The position numbers were made by a program, and so were the translations under genes. A stretch of 64,000 nucleotides of DNA from Humibacter ginsenosidimutans. GTDB lineage: Bacteria; Actinomycetota; Actinomycetes; Actinomycetales; Microbacteriaceae. This document shows, in pieces, positions 47,804 through 56,703 of this stretch (its first letter is position 1; every line of letters starts with the position of its first letter). The stretch is taken from the NCBI RefSeq assembly GCF_007859675.1, contig NZ_CP042305.1, positions 682,001 through 746,000 on the forward strand. The letters run 5' to 3'. Under the pieces are notes generated by a model. It saw nothing but the letters and a program-made list of their open reading frames with translations, was not told where the DNA came from and searched no databases.

Positions 47804-49258
47804 TCAGTCGCTCGTGACGCCGAGCGCGTGCAGCAGGGCCGCGGCCTTCAGCTTGACCTCCGCCAGCTCCTGGTCCGGAACCGACAGTGCGGTGATTCCT
47901 CCGCCGGAACCGATCGTCGCCTCCCCGTCGCACATCACGATCGTGCGGATCACCATGGCGAGTTCCGCGGTGCCGTCGAGGCCGAGCCTGCCCAGGCATC
48001 CGCTGTACACGCCGCGAGGCCCGCGCTCGAGCTCATGCAGCACGCTCATCGCGCTGAGCTTCGGTGCCCCCGTCATCGAACCGGCCGGAAAGGATGCCCC
48101 GAGCACGTCGAGCACGTCGAGCCCGTCGGCGAGCTCAGCGCGCACCGTGCTCACCAGCTGGTGCACGTGCGCATGCGTCTCGACGGTGAGCAGCTCGGTG
48201 ACGGACACGCCGCCGACGCGAGCGACCCGACCCAGGTCGTTGCGCATGAGGTCGACGATCATCAGGTTCTCCGCACGCTCCTTCTCGTCCTCGGCGAGCT
48301 GCGCCCTCAGCCGTGCATCATCGGCAGGCAGCGCCCCGCGAGGGCGGGTCCCCTTGACGGGGCGTGTGACGGCGACCCCACCGGCGATGTTCAGGAACAG
48401 CTCCGGCGAGGCGCTGAGCACCGTGACGTCGCCGGCACGCAGGTAGGCGCCATGGCGGGCTCGCGACGCCCGCCTCAGGGCTCGGTAGACCTCGAGCGGC
48501 TCGGCAGAGGTCGCGACCGTCGCCGTGTTCGTGAGGCACAGCAGGTAGGCGTCGCCGGCGCGGATCGAGTCCTGGCAGGCCGCGATCATGCTCAGGTACT
48601 CCCCGTCCGAGTGCCGCCACCGTACCGGTCCCGTCCCACGTCGGGCACCCGCGTCCACGCCGACGACATGCGGAGTCGGTTCGTCGGCCGCGGCCCTCAG
48701 CGCCGCCGACGTGTTCGCCGCCCACTCGCGGCCGTCGGCGTCGTCGACGAACCAGAGCGAGGTCTCATTCGTGTGGTGGTCGATCGCGATCACGCGGTCG
48801 GCGGCCAGCATGACGGCGTCCGGATACGCGGATGCCTCGGCCTCGATCCCAAGCCGCCGCGCGCCGAACTCGTAGCCGAACCAGCCCACCCAGCCGAGCG
48901 GCGACGTATCGGCCGGGTCATCCTCTGGCGCAGAGGGGACCGTGGCGAGCCGCCAGCGGCGGAGCACGTCCGTGAGCTCGCCGTCGCACGGAACCGGAGT
49001 CGCGCCGCGCAACGTCCACAGCTGATCCCCGTGCATCAGGTAACTCGGTCGTACCGGAGATGCGGCGCCGAGCAGGCTTCGCCCGGTCTCGGCACGGATG
49101 CCCGCATCGAGCCAGAAGGCGTGCCGCTCCCCCGCGAGAAGAAGCTCGAACACGCGCTCAGGGTCGATGCGCAGACCGAGCCGCTCCCGGCGCGGGAACG
49201 CTGTCGCGTCACGCGCCGGGAGCGGCTCTGACTCGCGGCCGTCGGCACCGGGACTCAT
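47804..49258 (-). CDS. pabB: Aminodeoxychorismate synthase component I (chorismate-binding)
   Basis: A 484-residue chorismate-utilising enzyme that with a glutaminase makes aminodeoxychorismate for folate. The chorismate domain (about residues 215-475) has the motifs VTRPVKGTRPRG, VDLMRNDLGRVARVG, SFPAGSMTGAPKLSAM and GVYSGCLGRLGLDGTAELAMVIRT. The PIKGT-like PVKGTRP at the catalytic site fits PabB rather than TrpE. The ATG start is uncertain: GTG 49285, just after the transporter gene stop, is in frame and adds nine residues. Neither has a clear ribosome binding site. Confidence 0.88.
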   Translation of the reverse strand: MSPGADGRESEPLPARDATAFPRRERLGLRIDPERVFELLLAGERHAFWLDAGIRAETGRSLLGAASPVRPSYLMHGDQLWTLRGATPVPCDGELTDVLRRWRLATVPSAPEDDPADTSPLGWVGWFGYEFGARRLGIEAEASAYPDAVMLAADRVIAIDHHTNETSLWFVDDADGREWAANTSAALRAAADEPTPHVVGVDAGARRGTGPVRWRHSDGEYLSMIAACQDSIRAGDAYLLCLTNTATVATSAEPLEVYRALRRASRARHGAYLRAGDVTVLSASPELFLNIAGGVAVTRPVKGTRPRGALPADDARLRAQLAEDEKERAENLMIVDLMRNDLGRVARVGGVSVTELLTVETHAHVHQLVSTVRAELADGLDVLDVLGASFPAGSMTGAPKLSAMSVLHELERGPRGVYSGCLGRLGLDGTAELAMVIRTIVMCDGEATIGSGGGITALSVPDQELAEVKLKAAALLHALGVTSD

Positions 49259-49286
49259 GTCGGCAGGACCGATGCGCCGCTGCACA

Positions 49287-50219
49287 CTACTTGGTGAACA
49301 GGTTTTCCTGCGCCAGCCACTCCTTGGCGATCTGTGCGGCCGACTCCTTCGCGGAGCCCGAGCTCTTGTCGTTCATCGTGACGAGGTCGTCGGTGGTGAG
49401 CGCAGCGGACACGGCGTTCAGCACGTTCTTCACCTTGACGGTGACCTTCTTGTCGTTGATGATCGGCACCACGTTCTCCGCGATGATGATGTTCTTCGGA
49501 TCCTTCAGCGTGACGAAGCCGTTGTCCTTGATCGCCGAGCTCGTCGTGTAGATGTCGGCGAGCTGCACGGTGCCGTCCTGCAGAGCCTTCACCGTGAGCG
49601 GGCCGCCACCGTCGCTGATCGGATCGAGCGTGGCCGTCACCCCGTAAGCCGACTTCAGGCCCTTGATGCCGTAGGGACGCTCTGCGAACTCCGGGTTGGC
49701 GCCGACCGTCAGCGGCGTCGTCACCTTGGTGAGATCGGCGAGGCTCGTCACTCCCCACTTCTCGGAGAACGCCTTGGTGACGTTGTAGGAGTCTTTGTCT
49801 TCGGCCTTCGACTGATTCAGCACCTCGAAGCCCTTGGGCAACGCGTCACTGAGCGCGGCGTACACGTCGTCGCTCGACTGCGCGGGGCTCTTGGGGTTGT
49901 AGTACTGCAACAGGCTGCCCGAATACTCCGGCACGAGGTCGATCGAACCGTCCTGCAGCGCCTTGAGGTACACCTCGCGGGCACCGATGTTGGGCTTGAT
50001 GCTCGCGTTGACCCCGTTGTCCTGCAGGGCCTGCGTGTAGATCTGCGCGATGATCTCGGACTCGGGAAAGTTCGCCGAGCCGACGACGATCGATCCTCCC
50101 GACTTCGCCGAAGACGTGGTCGAGGAGTCGAGAGGGTTGCCCGACGAGCAACCGGCGAGGGCGAGAGCGCTGACCGCCGCGACGGCCGCGAGTGCGATAC
50201 CGCGTGTTTTCAGTGACAT
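49287..50219 (-). CDS. Osmoprotectant ABC transporter, substrate-binding lipoprotein
   Basis: A 310-residue lipoprotein of the OpuC/ProX (OpuAC) class that captures glycine betaine, choline or carnitine. The signal peptide runs to the lipobox ALAGC at about residues 20-24. Next come IVVGSANFPESEIIAQIYTQAL and PEYSGSLLQYY, the usual contacts around the quaternary amine. It ends with VTVKVKNVLNAVSAALTTDDLV and the C-terminal WLAQENLF. It is last in a four-gene operon after the second permease. Confidence 0.93.
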   Translation of the reverse strand: MSLKTRGIALAAVAAVSALALAGCSSGNPLDSSTTSSAKSGGSIVVGSANFPESEIIAQIYTQALQDNGVNASIKPNIGAREVYLKALQDGSIDLVPEYSGSLLQYYNPKSPAQSSDDVYAALSDALPKGFEVLNQSKAEDKDSYNVTKAFSEKWGVTSLADLTKVTTPLTVGANPEFAERPYGIKGLKSAYGVTATLDPISDGGGPLTVKALQDGTVQLADIYTTSSAIKDNGFVTLKDPKNIIIAENVVPIINDKKVTVKVKNVLNAVSAALTTDDLVTMNDKSSGSAKESAAQIAKEWLAQENLFTK

Positions 50220-50244
50220 GGTGCTTCGCTTTCTTCTGGGGGCC

Positions 50245-50979
50245 TCAGCCTGCTGTGGTGGATTGCGAGGTCGTTGCGAGCCTCTTGGACGACCGCACGC
50301 GCACGTCGGACGCACGCCCGACGACGACTCCGCGCGGCACGACGAGTCGCTGGATCAGGGCGAAGACCCCGTCCGCGACGAGCGCGAGAACGATGACGAG
50401 CACGGATGCCCCGAGCATCTCCGCGTAATTCTGAACGGCGTAGCCGTCGTAGATGAACCGCCCGAGCCCCCCGACCGGCAGGTACGCCGCCACCGTCCAC
50501 GTGGCGATCACCTGAAGCGCTCCTGAGCGTATGCCACCGATGATGATCGGCATGGCCAAAGGCAGCTCGACCTTGAACAGCACCTGCGTCTCGGTCATCC
50601 CGATGCCGCGGGCGGCATCGATCGTCTGTCTGTCGACGGCGCTGACTCCCGCATAGGCGCCGGCGAGCAGCGGCGGCAGCGCCAGGACCACCAAAGCGAC
50701 CAAGGGCGGACCGAGCCCTGTTCCGAGCCAGAGTGCGAGCAGAAGAACCACGCCGAGCGTCGGCAGCGCGCGCAGCGCACCGGAAAGCTGCACGGCCACC
50801 GCCCGGCCCTTGCCCGTGTGCCCGATGATCACACCGATGGGCACCGCGATGGCCACCGCCACGATGAGCGTGACAAGCGAGTAGACCACGTGTTCGCCCA
50901 GACGCGCCGGTATTCCGCCCGGCCCTGCCCAGTTGGCAGGATCCGCGAGCCACGCGAACGTCTGGTACCACGCGGTCAT
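50245..50979 (-). CDS. Osmoprotectant ABC transporter, permease
   Basis: A 244-residue permease of the ProW/OpuCB-type. Five or six helices are visible (VVYSLVTLIVAVAIAVPIGVIIG, LPTLGVVLLLALWLG, PPLVALVVLALPPLLAGAYAGV). The coupling loop reads AARGIGMTETQVLFKVELPLAMPIIIGGI. ATG 50979 overlaps the preceding permease stop as ATGA. The C-terminal tail is basic and Ser/Thr-rich. Confidence 0.93.
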   Translation of the reverse strand: MTAWYQTFAWLADPANWAGPGGIPARLGEHVVYSLVTLIVAVAIAVPIGVIIGHTGKGRAVAVQLSGALRALPTLGVVLLLALWLGTGLGPPLVALVVLALPPLLAGAYAGVSAVDRQTIDAARGIGMTETQVLFKVELPLAMPIIIGGIRSGALQVIATWTVAAYLPVGGLGRFIYDGYAVQNYAEMLGASVLVIVLALVADGVFALIQRLVVPRGVVVGRASDVRVRSSKRLATTSQSTTAG

Positions 50980-51668
50980 GACGCCCCCACCACTTCCAGT
51001 TCGGGATCGGTGACCGTCGCACGGCGCCTCTGTTTGCGCCCCCTCGTCCACGGCAGAAGGAGGCGGCCGAGCAACGCGAGGACGGCGTCGAAAATGACCG
51101 CGATCAGGATCGTGCCCACAATGCCGACCACGATCTCCAAGGGGAAGTTGCGTTGTAAACCGTCGAGGAACAGATAGCCGAGGTTCGGGATCCCCATCAC
51201 GGCGCCCACCGTCAACAGGCTGATCGTGCTCACGGAGACGACACGCACGCCTGACAACAGCACAGGCCCGGCCAGGGGCAGTTCGACGCCCCAGAATCTG
51301 CGCCAGGTGGAGAACCCGACGGCGGTGGCGGAGAGCAGCACGTCTACGTCGACGGAGGCGAAGGCATCCGACGCCGTGCGCACCATGATCGCCACCGCGT
51401 AGATGGTGAGGGCGACCACGATGTTGACCGGATCGAGGATGCGCGTGCCGAGCAGCGTCGGCAGCACGATGATCAGCGGCAGCGATGGCACCGTGTACAG
51501 CAGCCCCACGATGGTGAGCACCGTCGCCCTGCTCAGCCGATAGCGGTTGGTGAGCCAGCCGATCGGCACGGCGATGACGAATCCGAGGATGATCGGAATC
51601 GCCGAATACACGACGTGGTCCACGGTCAGGCTCCACACCTGACCGAAGTTATCGATCAGCCAGCTCAC
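50976..51668 (-). CDS. Osmoprotectant ABC transporter, permease
   Basis: A 230-residue permease, paralogous to the following gene. The core has VVYSAIPIILGFVIAVPIGWLTNRYR, LLYTVPSLPLIIVLPTLLG and the coupling loop TAVGFSTWRRFWGVELPLAGPVLLSGV. It overlaps the ATPase stop and the next permease start by four bases each, so all are coupled. Confidence 0.93.
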   Translation of the reverse strand: MSWLIDNFGQVWSLTVDHVVYSAIPIILGFVIAVPIGWLTNRYRLSRATVLTIVGLLYTVPSLPLIIVLPTLLGTRILDPVNIVVALTIYAVAIMVRTASDAFASVDVDVLLSATAVGFSTWRRFWGVELPLAGPVLLSGVRVVSVSTISLLTVGAVMGIPNLGYLFLDGLQRNFPLEIVVGIVGTILIAVIFDAVLALLGRLLLPWTRGRKQRRRATVTDPELEVVGAS

Positions 51669-52546
51669 CGCGGCTGATCACCCTGCGCCGAAGCACCCGA
51701 GACGGTTTCACGCGTCTCGGCCTCATCGTGGTCGCCGCCGTCGAGCACGCCAGCAGGCCGGCCGTCGGCATCGACGACGATCTCGCGTCCGTTCTCGGAG
51801 CGGACGTGCAGGGATCGCTTGCCCCGGTCGGCGCCGACGAACCGCGAGACGAACTCGTCGGCCGGTGCCGCGAGGATCTGCTCGGGCGTGCCGACCTGCG
51901 CGACGATGCCTCCCGGCTTGAAGATGACCACCTGATCGCCCAGCAGAAAGGCCTCGTCGATGTCGTGAGTGACGAAGACGACGGTCTTGCCGAGCTCGTG
52001 CTGCAGTCTCACCAACTCGTGCTGGAGCTCGGCGCGCACGAGCGGGTCGACGGCCCCGAACGGCTCGTCCATCAGCAGGATGTTGGGGTCGACGGCGAGT
52101 CCGCGCGCGACCCCGACACGCTGTTGCTGTCCGCCGGAGAGCTGGCTCGGGTACCTGTCGGCCAGCGATCGGTCGAGCCCGACGGTGTCCATGAGTTCCA
52201 GCGCGCGGGCGCGGGCATCCCTGCGCTTCGTACCGCGCAGCAAGGGCACGGTCGCGATGTTGTCCGCCACCTTGCGGTGCGGCAGAAGGCCGGAGTTCTG
52301 CATGACGTAGCCGATGCTGCGCCGCAACCGAACAGGATCGAGCACCGAGACGTTCTCGCCATCGATCTCGATGGACCCGCTCGTCGGATCGACCATGCGA
52401 TTGATCATGCGGAGGATGGTGGTCTTGCCGCTGCCTGAGGAGCCCACCAGCACCGTGATCTTGCGGGAGGGCATGACCAGGCTGAAGTCGCGCACGGCGA
52501 CTGTGCCGTCGGGGAACTGCTTGGTCACCGATCGGAACTCGATCAT
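51665..52546 (-). CDS. Osmoprotectant ABC transporter, ATP-binding protein
   Basis: A 293-residue ATPase: Walker A GSSGSGKTT, Q loop YVMQNSGLLPHRKVADNI, signature LSGGQQQRVGVARGLAVDPNILLMDEPFGAVD and H loop VTHD. The family often carries C-terminal CBS domains as ionic-strength sensors; here only a short tail remains (LHVRSENGREIVVDADGRP), so sensing may differ. It is first in the operon ATPase-permease-permease-binding protein. The 197-base gap upstream shows no -10 box placed for a leaderless start. Confidence 0.93.
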   Translation of the reverse strand: MIEFRSVTKQFPDGTVAVRDFSLVMPSRKITVLVGSSGSGKTTILRMINRMVDPTSGSIEIDGENVSVLDPVRLRRSIGYVMQNSGLLPHRKVADNIATVPLLRGTKRRDARARALELMDTVGLDRSLADRYPSQLSGGQQQRVGVARGLAVDPNILLMDEPFGAVDPLVRAELQHELVRLQHELGKTVVFVTHDIDEAFLLGDQVVIFKPGGIVAQVGTPEQILAAPADEFVSRFVGADRGKRSLHVRSENGREIVVDADGRPAGVLDGGDHDEAETRETVSGASAQGDQPR

Positions 52547-52743
52547 CGTGGCTGGCTCATTCCTGCGGAAGACGACCGGGAGGTCGTGCGGCGGATGGCG
52601 GCTCCCGCGAGCGAAAGTGCGACTCGGCGGGTGGGTGGTCCGTCATCAACTATGTCGCAGACCCCCGACATCCACGCAGATGCTCAGGAAACACGCCGTA
52701 ACCGACGCCGCGCACGCGCTGGCGAGCGCATGCAGGGAGCTGC

Positions 52744-53391
52744 TCAGCCGTAGTAGCGCTCGAGGTAGGCGACGGCCACGACGCCGGCCTCCGCGAGCAT
52801 CCGTTCGTCTCCGTCGGCCTCGCGCAGGTAGGCGCGCTCGATCAGCGTCTCGGCCATCTGGCTGGCGATGTCGAGCCGGAAGATCAGCTCGTCGCTCTGC
52901 GCGAAGCCGTAACTGGCGACGAGAATGCCTGCGACCCGCTCCGCGAACTCGTGAACATGATCGACGACCGGGGAGTCTTCGTCCACTCCGCGTACGTCTT
53001 CGAACCGCATGATGCGGAATCCCGGTTCCGTGCGGAACATGGTCGCGAACGTCGACGCGAGGGCGTCGATCGCCTCCTGCCAGGTGGCGCGGGGACTGCG
53101 TTCCAATTCGTCCGCCGCCGCGAGGCGGTAGCGCAGCACCGCCCGGTCGCGAAGCGCGTTGAGGAGCGCGATGCGGTCGGGGAAGTACCGATACACGGTG
53201 CCGATGGACGCCCCGCTGACATCGGCGACGTGCGCCGTTGTCAGCCTGTCGAATCCCACGTCGTCGACGACGACGGCCGCCGCGTCGAGAAGGGCATCGA
53301 TGCGTGCGACGCTGCGCTCCTGCGCGGGCTCCACCCGCAGCGATCCGGGGTTCGACGCGTCCTGTCGTCCGATCAGAATCTCTTCGATCAT
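52744..53391 (-). CDS. TetR-family transcriptional regulator
   Basis: A 215-residue repressor. The N-terminal helix-turn-helix is ARIDALLDAAAVVVDDVGFDRLTTAHVADVSGASIGTVYRYFPDRIALLNAL (residues about 28-79). The ligand-binding part is typical in length and lacks a recognisable signature. It lies upstream of the osmoprotectant operon on the same strand, separated by about 200 bases, so it may regulate that operon or the divergent App1 gene. GGAG lies upstream of the ATG at long spacing. Confidence 0.9.
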   Translation of the reverse strand: MIEEILIGRQDASNPGSLRVEPAQERSVARIDALLDAAAVVVDDVGFDRLTTAHVADVSGASIGTVYRYFPDRIALLNALRDRAVLRYRLAAADELERSPRATWQEAIDALASTFATMFRTEPGFRIMRFEDVRGVDEDSPVVDHVHEFAERVAGILVASYGFAQSDELIFRLDIASQMAETLIERAYLREADGDERMLAEAGVVAVAYLERYYG

Positions 53392-53535
53392 CTGCAGTCA
53401 GCTCCTTCTCCCGTGCCCGTCGATGCGCACAGATCGATCACGCGCATCGAAACCGACGGTAGTCGACAGAACTTCGGATTCCCAGGGCGTCCGTCGTGCT
53501 TCTTCGTCATCGCCGGCCCGTGAAAGACTGTACCG

Positions 53536-54588
53536 ATGGCCCGACGTCCCCGCACCGAGCAGCGCATGCATCGCGCTGCGCGCATCGAGGACGCCTTCCA
53601 CGCTCTGCGCGCACGTCGGGCGCTCAGGCGCGGCTATCTGCCCACGGTCCTCTCTTATCCGTGCTACGGCACGACCGAGTGGATCCGCGTGCTCGGCCGG
53701 GTGGTGCTGGCCAAGGATCCCCGCCCCGGGTCGCGCGCAGAGCGCACCAATCGCAAGCGCGAAGAGAGCGTGCGGGGCTGGCGAAGCTTCGTGAGCGTGC
53801 CGTACAGCGCCTCCGATGTGATCGTCGAGGTGGACGGCACGACGCACACGGTGCATCCGGATCGCGGGGGCGTCGTCGACGAGGTCATTCCCGTGCGACT
53901 CGAGCCGGGCATCCACTGGGTGTCGTTGCGGGCAGGGCGCAGCGGGCAGGTCGCCTCCTCACCCGTGCAGATCATCGGCGACGACGTGACCTTCGGCATC
54001 CTCTCCGATGTCGACGACACGGTGATGGTCACCGCGCTGCCGCGGCCGCTGCTCGCGGCCTGGAACACGTTCGTTCTCGACGAGCACGCCCGCGTTCCCA
54101 CGCCGGGGATGGCGGTGCTGCTCGAACGACTCGCGTCGTCGCATCCGGACTCCCCCGTGCTCTATCTGTCGACAGGCGCGTGGAACGTTGCACCAGCGGT
54201 GACACGGTTCCTCGAGCGCAACCTCTTCCCGCCCGGTGCGCTCCTGCTGACCGACTGGGGCCCGACGCACGACAGGCTGTTCCGCAGCGGCGTCGAGCAC
54301 AAGGAGCAGAGCCTGCGCCGGCTCGCCCGCGAGTTCCCCTCGGTGAAGTGGCTCCTCGTCGGAGACGACGGCCAGCATGACGAGGAGATCTACGCGCGCT
54401 TCGCGCAGGCCCACCCGCAGAACGTGGCCGCCGTCGCCATCCGACAGCTGTCGACGACGGAGTCCGTGCTCGCCGGCGGACGTTCCAAGGCCGAGAAGCA
54501 CAGTCAGACGAGCGGTGTCCCGTGGGTCTACGGCGCCGACGGGGCCGATCTGCTCGCGCAGCTGGTGGCGGTGGGCATTCGCGCCTGA
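53536..54588 (+). CDS. App1-type phosphatase domain protein (DUF2183)
   Basis: A 350-residue protein. The middle and C-terminal parts hold the App1/DUF2183 domain: the HAD-like nucleophile motif FGILSDVDDTVMVT with paired Asp, then LYLSTGAWNVAPAVTRFLERNLFPPG, LLTDWGPT and LLVGDDGQHDEEIYARF. In yeast App1 this domain is a phosphatidate phosphatase. Bacterial members keep the catalytic Asp residues, so lipid phosphatase activity is likely but unproved. There is no signal peptide. The N-terminus is basic (MARRPRTEQRMHRAARIED). Confidence 0.87.
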   Translation: MARRPRTEQRMHRAARIEDAFHALRARRALRRGYLPTVLSYPCYGTTEWIRVLGRVVLAKDPRPGSRAERTNRKREESVRGWRSFVSVPYSASDVIVEVDGTTHTVHPDRGGVVDEVIPVRLEPGIHWVSLRAGRSGQVASSPVQIIGDDVTFGILSDVDDTVMVTALPRPLLAAWNTFVLDEHARVPTPGMAVLLERLASSHPDSPVLYLSTGAWNVAPAVTRFLERNLFPPGALLLTDWGPTHDRLFRSGVEHKEQSLRRLAREFPSVKWLLVGDDGQHDEEIYARFAQAHPQNVAAVAIRQLSTTESVLAGGRSKAEKHSQTSGVPWVYGADGADLLAQLVAVGIRA

Positions 54589-54645
54589 TCCCGAGGCGCC
54601 GTCGGCCGTGCCTGCGATGATCGAGGCTCGAACGAAAGGATGCCC

Positions 54646-55716
54646 ATGCCGCGCACCGAGATCGATCTGCGTCGTCGGAGGCTCCGATCGCAGCTGCTCG
54701 CGCCGCAAGCCGGCACGGCCCTTGACGTGGTGCAACGGCTCGGCGCTCTCCAGGCGCAGAACAGGGCGTCTGCTCTGCTGGCCATCGGCGTGCGAGCGCG
54801 AGACTCCACGATCGGGGACGTCGAGCGACTCTTCGACGACGGGCTCGCGCTCCGGTCCTGGACCATGCGCGGAACACTCCATGTCGTCGCAACGCCCGAT
54901 CTGCCGTGGATGCTCGGCCTCACTGCAGCACGACAGCGCGCCGCCGTGGCGCATGAAGCACGCCGGCGAGGCATCGAGGGTTCGGACTTCGACCGCGCCG
55001 CAGAGATCATCCACCGTCGAGTCGTCGACGGCGGTCCCGCCACTCGAGCCGAGGCGGTCGACGCTCTCGTCGCGGCGGGCATCGACGTCGGGGACGAGCA
55101 GGCCTATCGCTACATCCGCGATGCGGCTCTTCGGGGCCTCGTGGCGTGGGGACCGATGCGCGGACGACAGCCGCTTCTCGTCACGGTGTCGCCGGCCGCG
55201 GACCTCGATCGCGACGAGGCGCTTGGCCGATTCATCACGACGTATCTCGCGGGCCACGGACCTGCCACGGTGCGCGACTTCGCGTGGTGGTCGGGCCTCA
55301 CGCTCACCGACGCCCGTCGTGCGCTGCTGGTCGCCGGCTCCGAGATCGAACGCTGGAACGATCACGACGATGAGCCGCTGCTGATCACGGCGTCATCGAC
55401 GGACGACACGACTGACGACGATCGCCGCACTCTCCGGTCCGTGCCTGCCTGGGACGAGTACGTGCTCGGCTACCGCGACCGTTCGCACGTGCTCGCCCCC
55501 GAGTTCGCACCCCGGGTCTCCCCCAGCGGCAACGGCGTCTTCCTGCCCACGATCCTCAGCGACGGTGCCGTCGCCGGGACATGGTCGTACACGCTCGCCG
55601 GCGGGGAACTCACGGTGGCGAGCGAGCCGTTCACCGGGCTGACGGCATCCGAACAGCGTCGATTCGCATCGAGCGCGACGCAGGTCGCCCGGTTCTTCGG
55701 TCTCTCCGTCGCGTGA
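54646..55716 (+). CDS. Winged-helix DNA-binding domain protein (HTH_42 family)
   Basis: A 356-residue protein of the HTH_42/DUF1006 family: LRRRRLRSQLLAPQAG, VVQRLGALQAQN, LRSWTMRGTLHVVATPDLPWML, GPATVRDFAWWSGLTLTDARRAL and WDEYVLGYRDRS...VFLPTILSDG. Members such as AlkZ/YcaQ unhook interstrand crosslinks as DNA glycosylases; others are unstudied. The QxQ-type active site of AlkZ may correspond to LQAQN at residues 27-31, but I cannot verify it. ATG 54646 is preferred because GAAAGG lies seven bases upstream; the first ATG 54640 overlaps that site. Confidence 0.85.
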   Translation: MPRTEIDLRRRRLRSQLLAPQAGTALDVVQRLGALQAQNRASALLAIGVRARDSTIGDVERLFDDGLALRSWTMRGTLHVVATPDLPWMLGLTAARQRAAVAHEARRRGIEGSDFDRAAEIIHRRVVDGGPATRAEAVDALVAAGIDVGDEQAYRYIRDAALRGLVAWGPMRGRQPLLVTVSPAADLDRDEALGRFITTYLAGHGPATVRDFAWWSGLTLTDARRALLVAGSEIERWNDHDDEPLLITASSTDDTTDDDRRTLRSVPAWDEYVLGYRDRSHVLAPEFAPRVSPSGNGVFLPTILSDGAVAGTWSYTLAGGELTVASEPFTGLTASEQRRFASSATQVARFFGLSVA

Positions 55717-55722
55717 CGCCGT

Positions 55723-56703
55723 TCAGCCCTTGACGGCGCCGCCCAGGCCACCGCCGCGCAGGAACGTGCGCTGGAAGATCAAGAAGATCACGACCGGGAT
55801 GAGCGTCGCGATCGTGAGCGCGGCGAGGTACACCCCGAGATCGGTCGACGACTGGATCTGCGGCAACCGCACCGACAGCGGCTGGATGCCGATGTCGGTC
55901 AGCACGAGGTTCGGCCACAGGAAATCCGCCCACGCCGCGTTGATCGCGAAGACCGACACGACGCCGAGGATCGGCTTCGACATCGGCAGCACGACCGACC
56001 AGAACAGCCGGAACGTGCCGGCGCCGTCGGTCTTCGCCGCCTCGAACACCTCCCGAGGGAGGCTGTCGAAGAACCGCATCACGAGCAGCACGTTGAACGC
56101 ACTCGCGCCCGCCGGCAGCCACACCGCCCAGAACGTGTTGATCAGCGAGTGCCCGATGAGCGGAGGATGCAGCACCGTGAGATAGAGCGGAACGAGGAGC
56201 ACGACGGCGGGCACGAAGAGCGTCGCGAGCACGAGGCCGCTGATGATCTTGCCGTATCTCGGCTTGAGCACCGAGAGTGCGAATCCGCCGGTGGTCGCCA
56301 CGAGCATCTGCACCGCCCACTCGCCGACGGCCATCCAGATGGTGTTGAAGAAGTAGTTTCCGATCTGCACGTCGTTCCACGCCTTGGCGATGTTCGACCA
56401 GGCGAAGCCGTTCGGGAACAGCGCGAGCGGGTGGGAGAGCGTGTCCTGTGTCGGGGTGACCGCTGACTTCAACAGCCACAGCAGGGGAAGCAGGCCGATC
56501 ACGACAAGCAGGATCCCGAGCACCACGTTGAAGGTGGTGCCCACGATCCTGACATGCGGACGTCGCCAGTCGGCGGCCGACAGGATGCCCCGATCTGCGG
56601 CATCCGAGACGGCTTTGAGCTTCGTGCGCGGCGCTGCCTTGAGTTCCGTGGTGTCAGACAACGAGAGTTCGGAGGGCGCTGTGGTCGTCAATTGTCGCTC
56701 CAT
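55723..56703 (-). CDS. Sugar ABC transporter permease (MalG-like)
   Basis: A 326-residue permease with about six helices after a 50-residue cytoplasmic N-terminus. The inner-membrane signature reads FDSLPREVFEAAKTDGAGTFRLFWSVVLPMSKPILG, the EAA loop that docks on the ATPase. ATG 56703 overlaps the previous permease stop by 16 bases. No ATP-binding gene lies in the cluster; actinobacterial sugar importers often share one MsiK-type ATPase encoded elsewhere. Confidence 0.92.
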   Translation of the reverse strand: MERQLTTTAPSELSLSDTTELKAAPRTKLKAVSDAADRGILSAADWRRPHVRIVGTTFNVVLGILLVVIGLLPLLWLLKSAVTPTQDTLSHPLALFPNGFAWSNIAKAWNDVQIGNYFFNTIWMAVGEWAVQMLVATTGGFALSVLKPRYGKIISGLVLATLFVPAVVLLVPLYLTVLHPPLIGHSLINTFWAVWLPAGASAFNVLLVMRFFDSLPREVFEAAKTDGAGTFRLFWSVVLPMSKPILGVVSVFAINAAWADFLWPNLVLTDIGIQPLSVRLPQIQSSTDLGVYLAALTIATLIPVVIFLIFQRTFLRGGGLGGAVKG

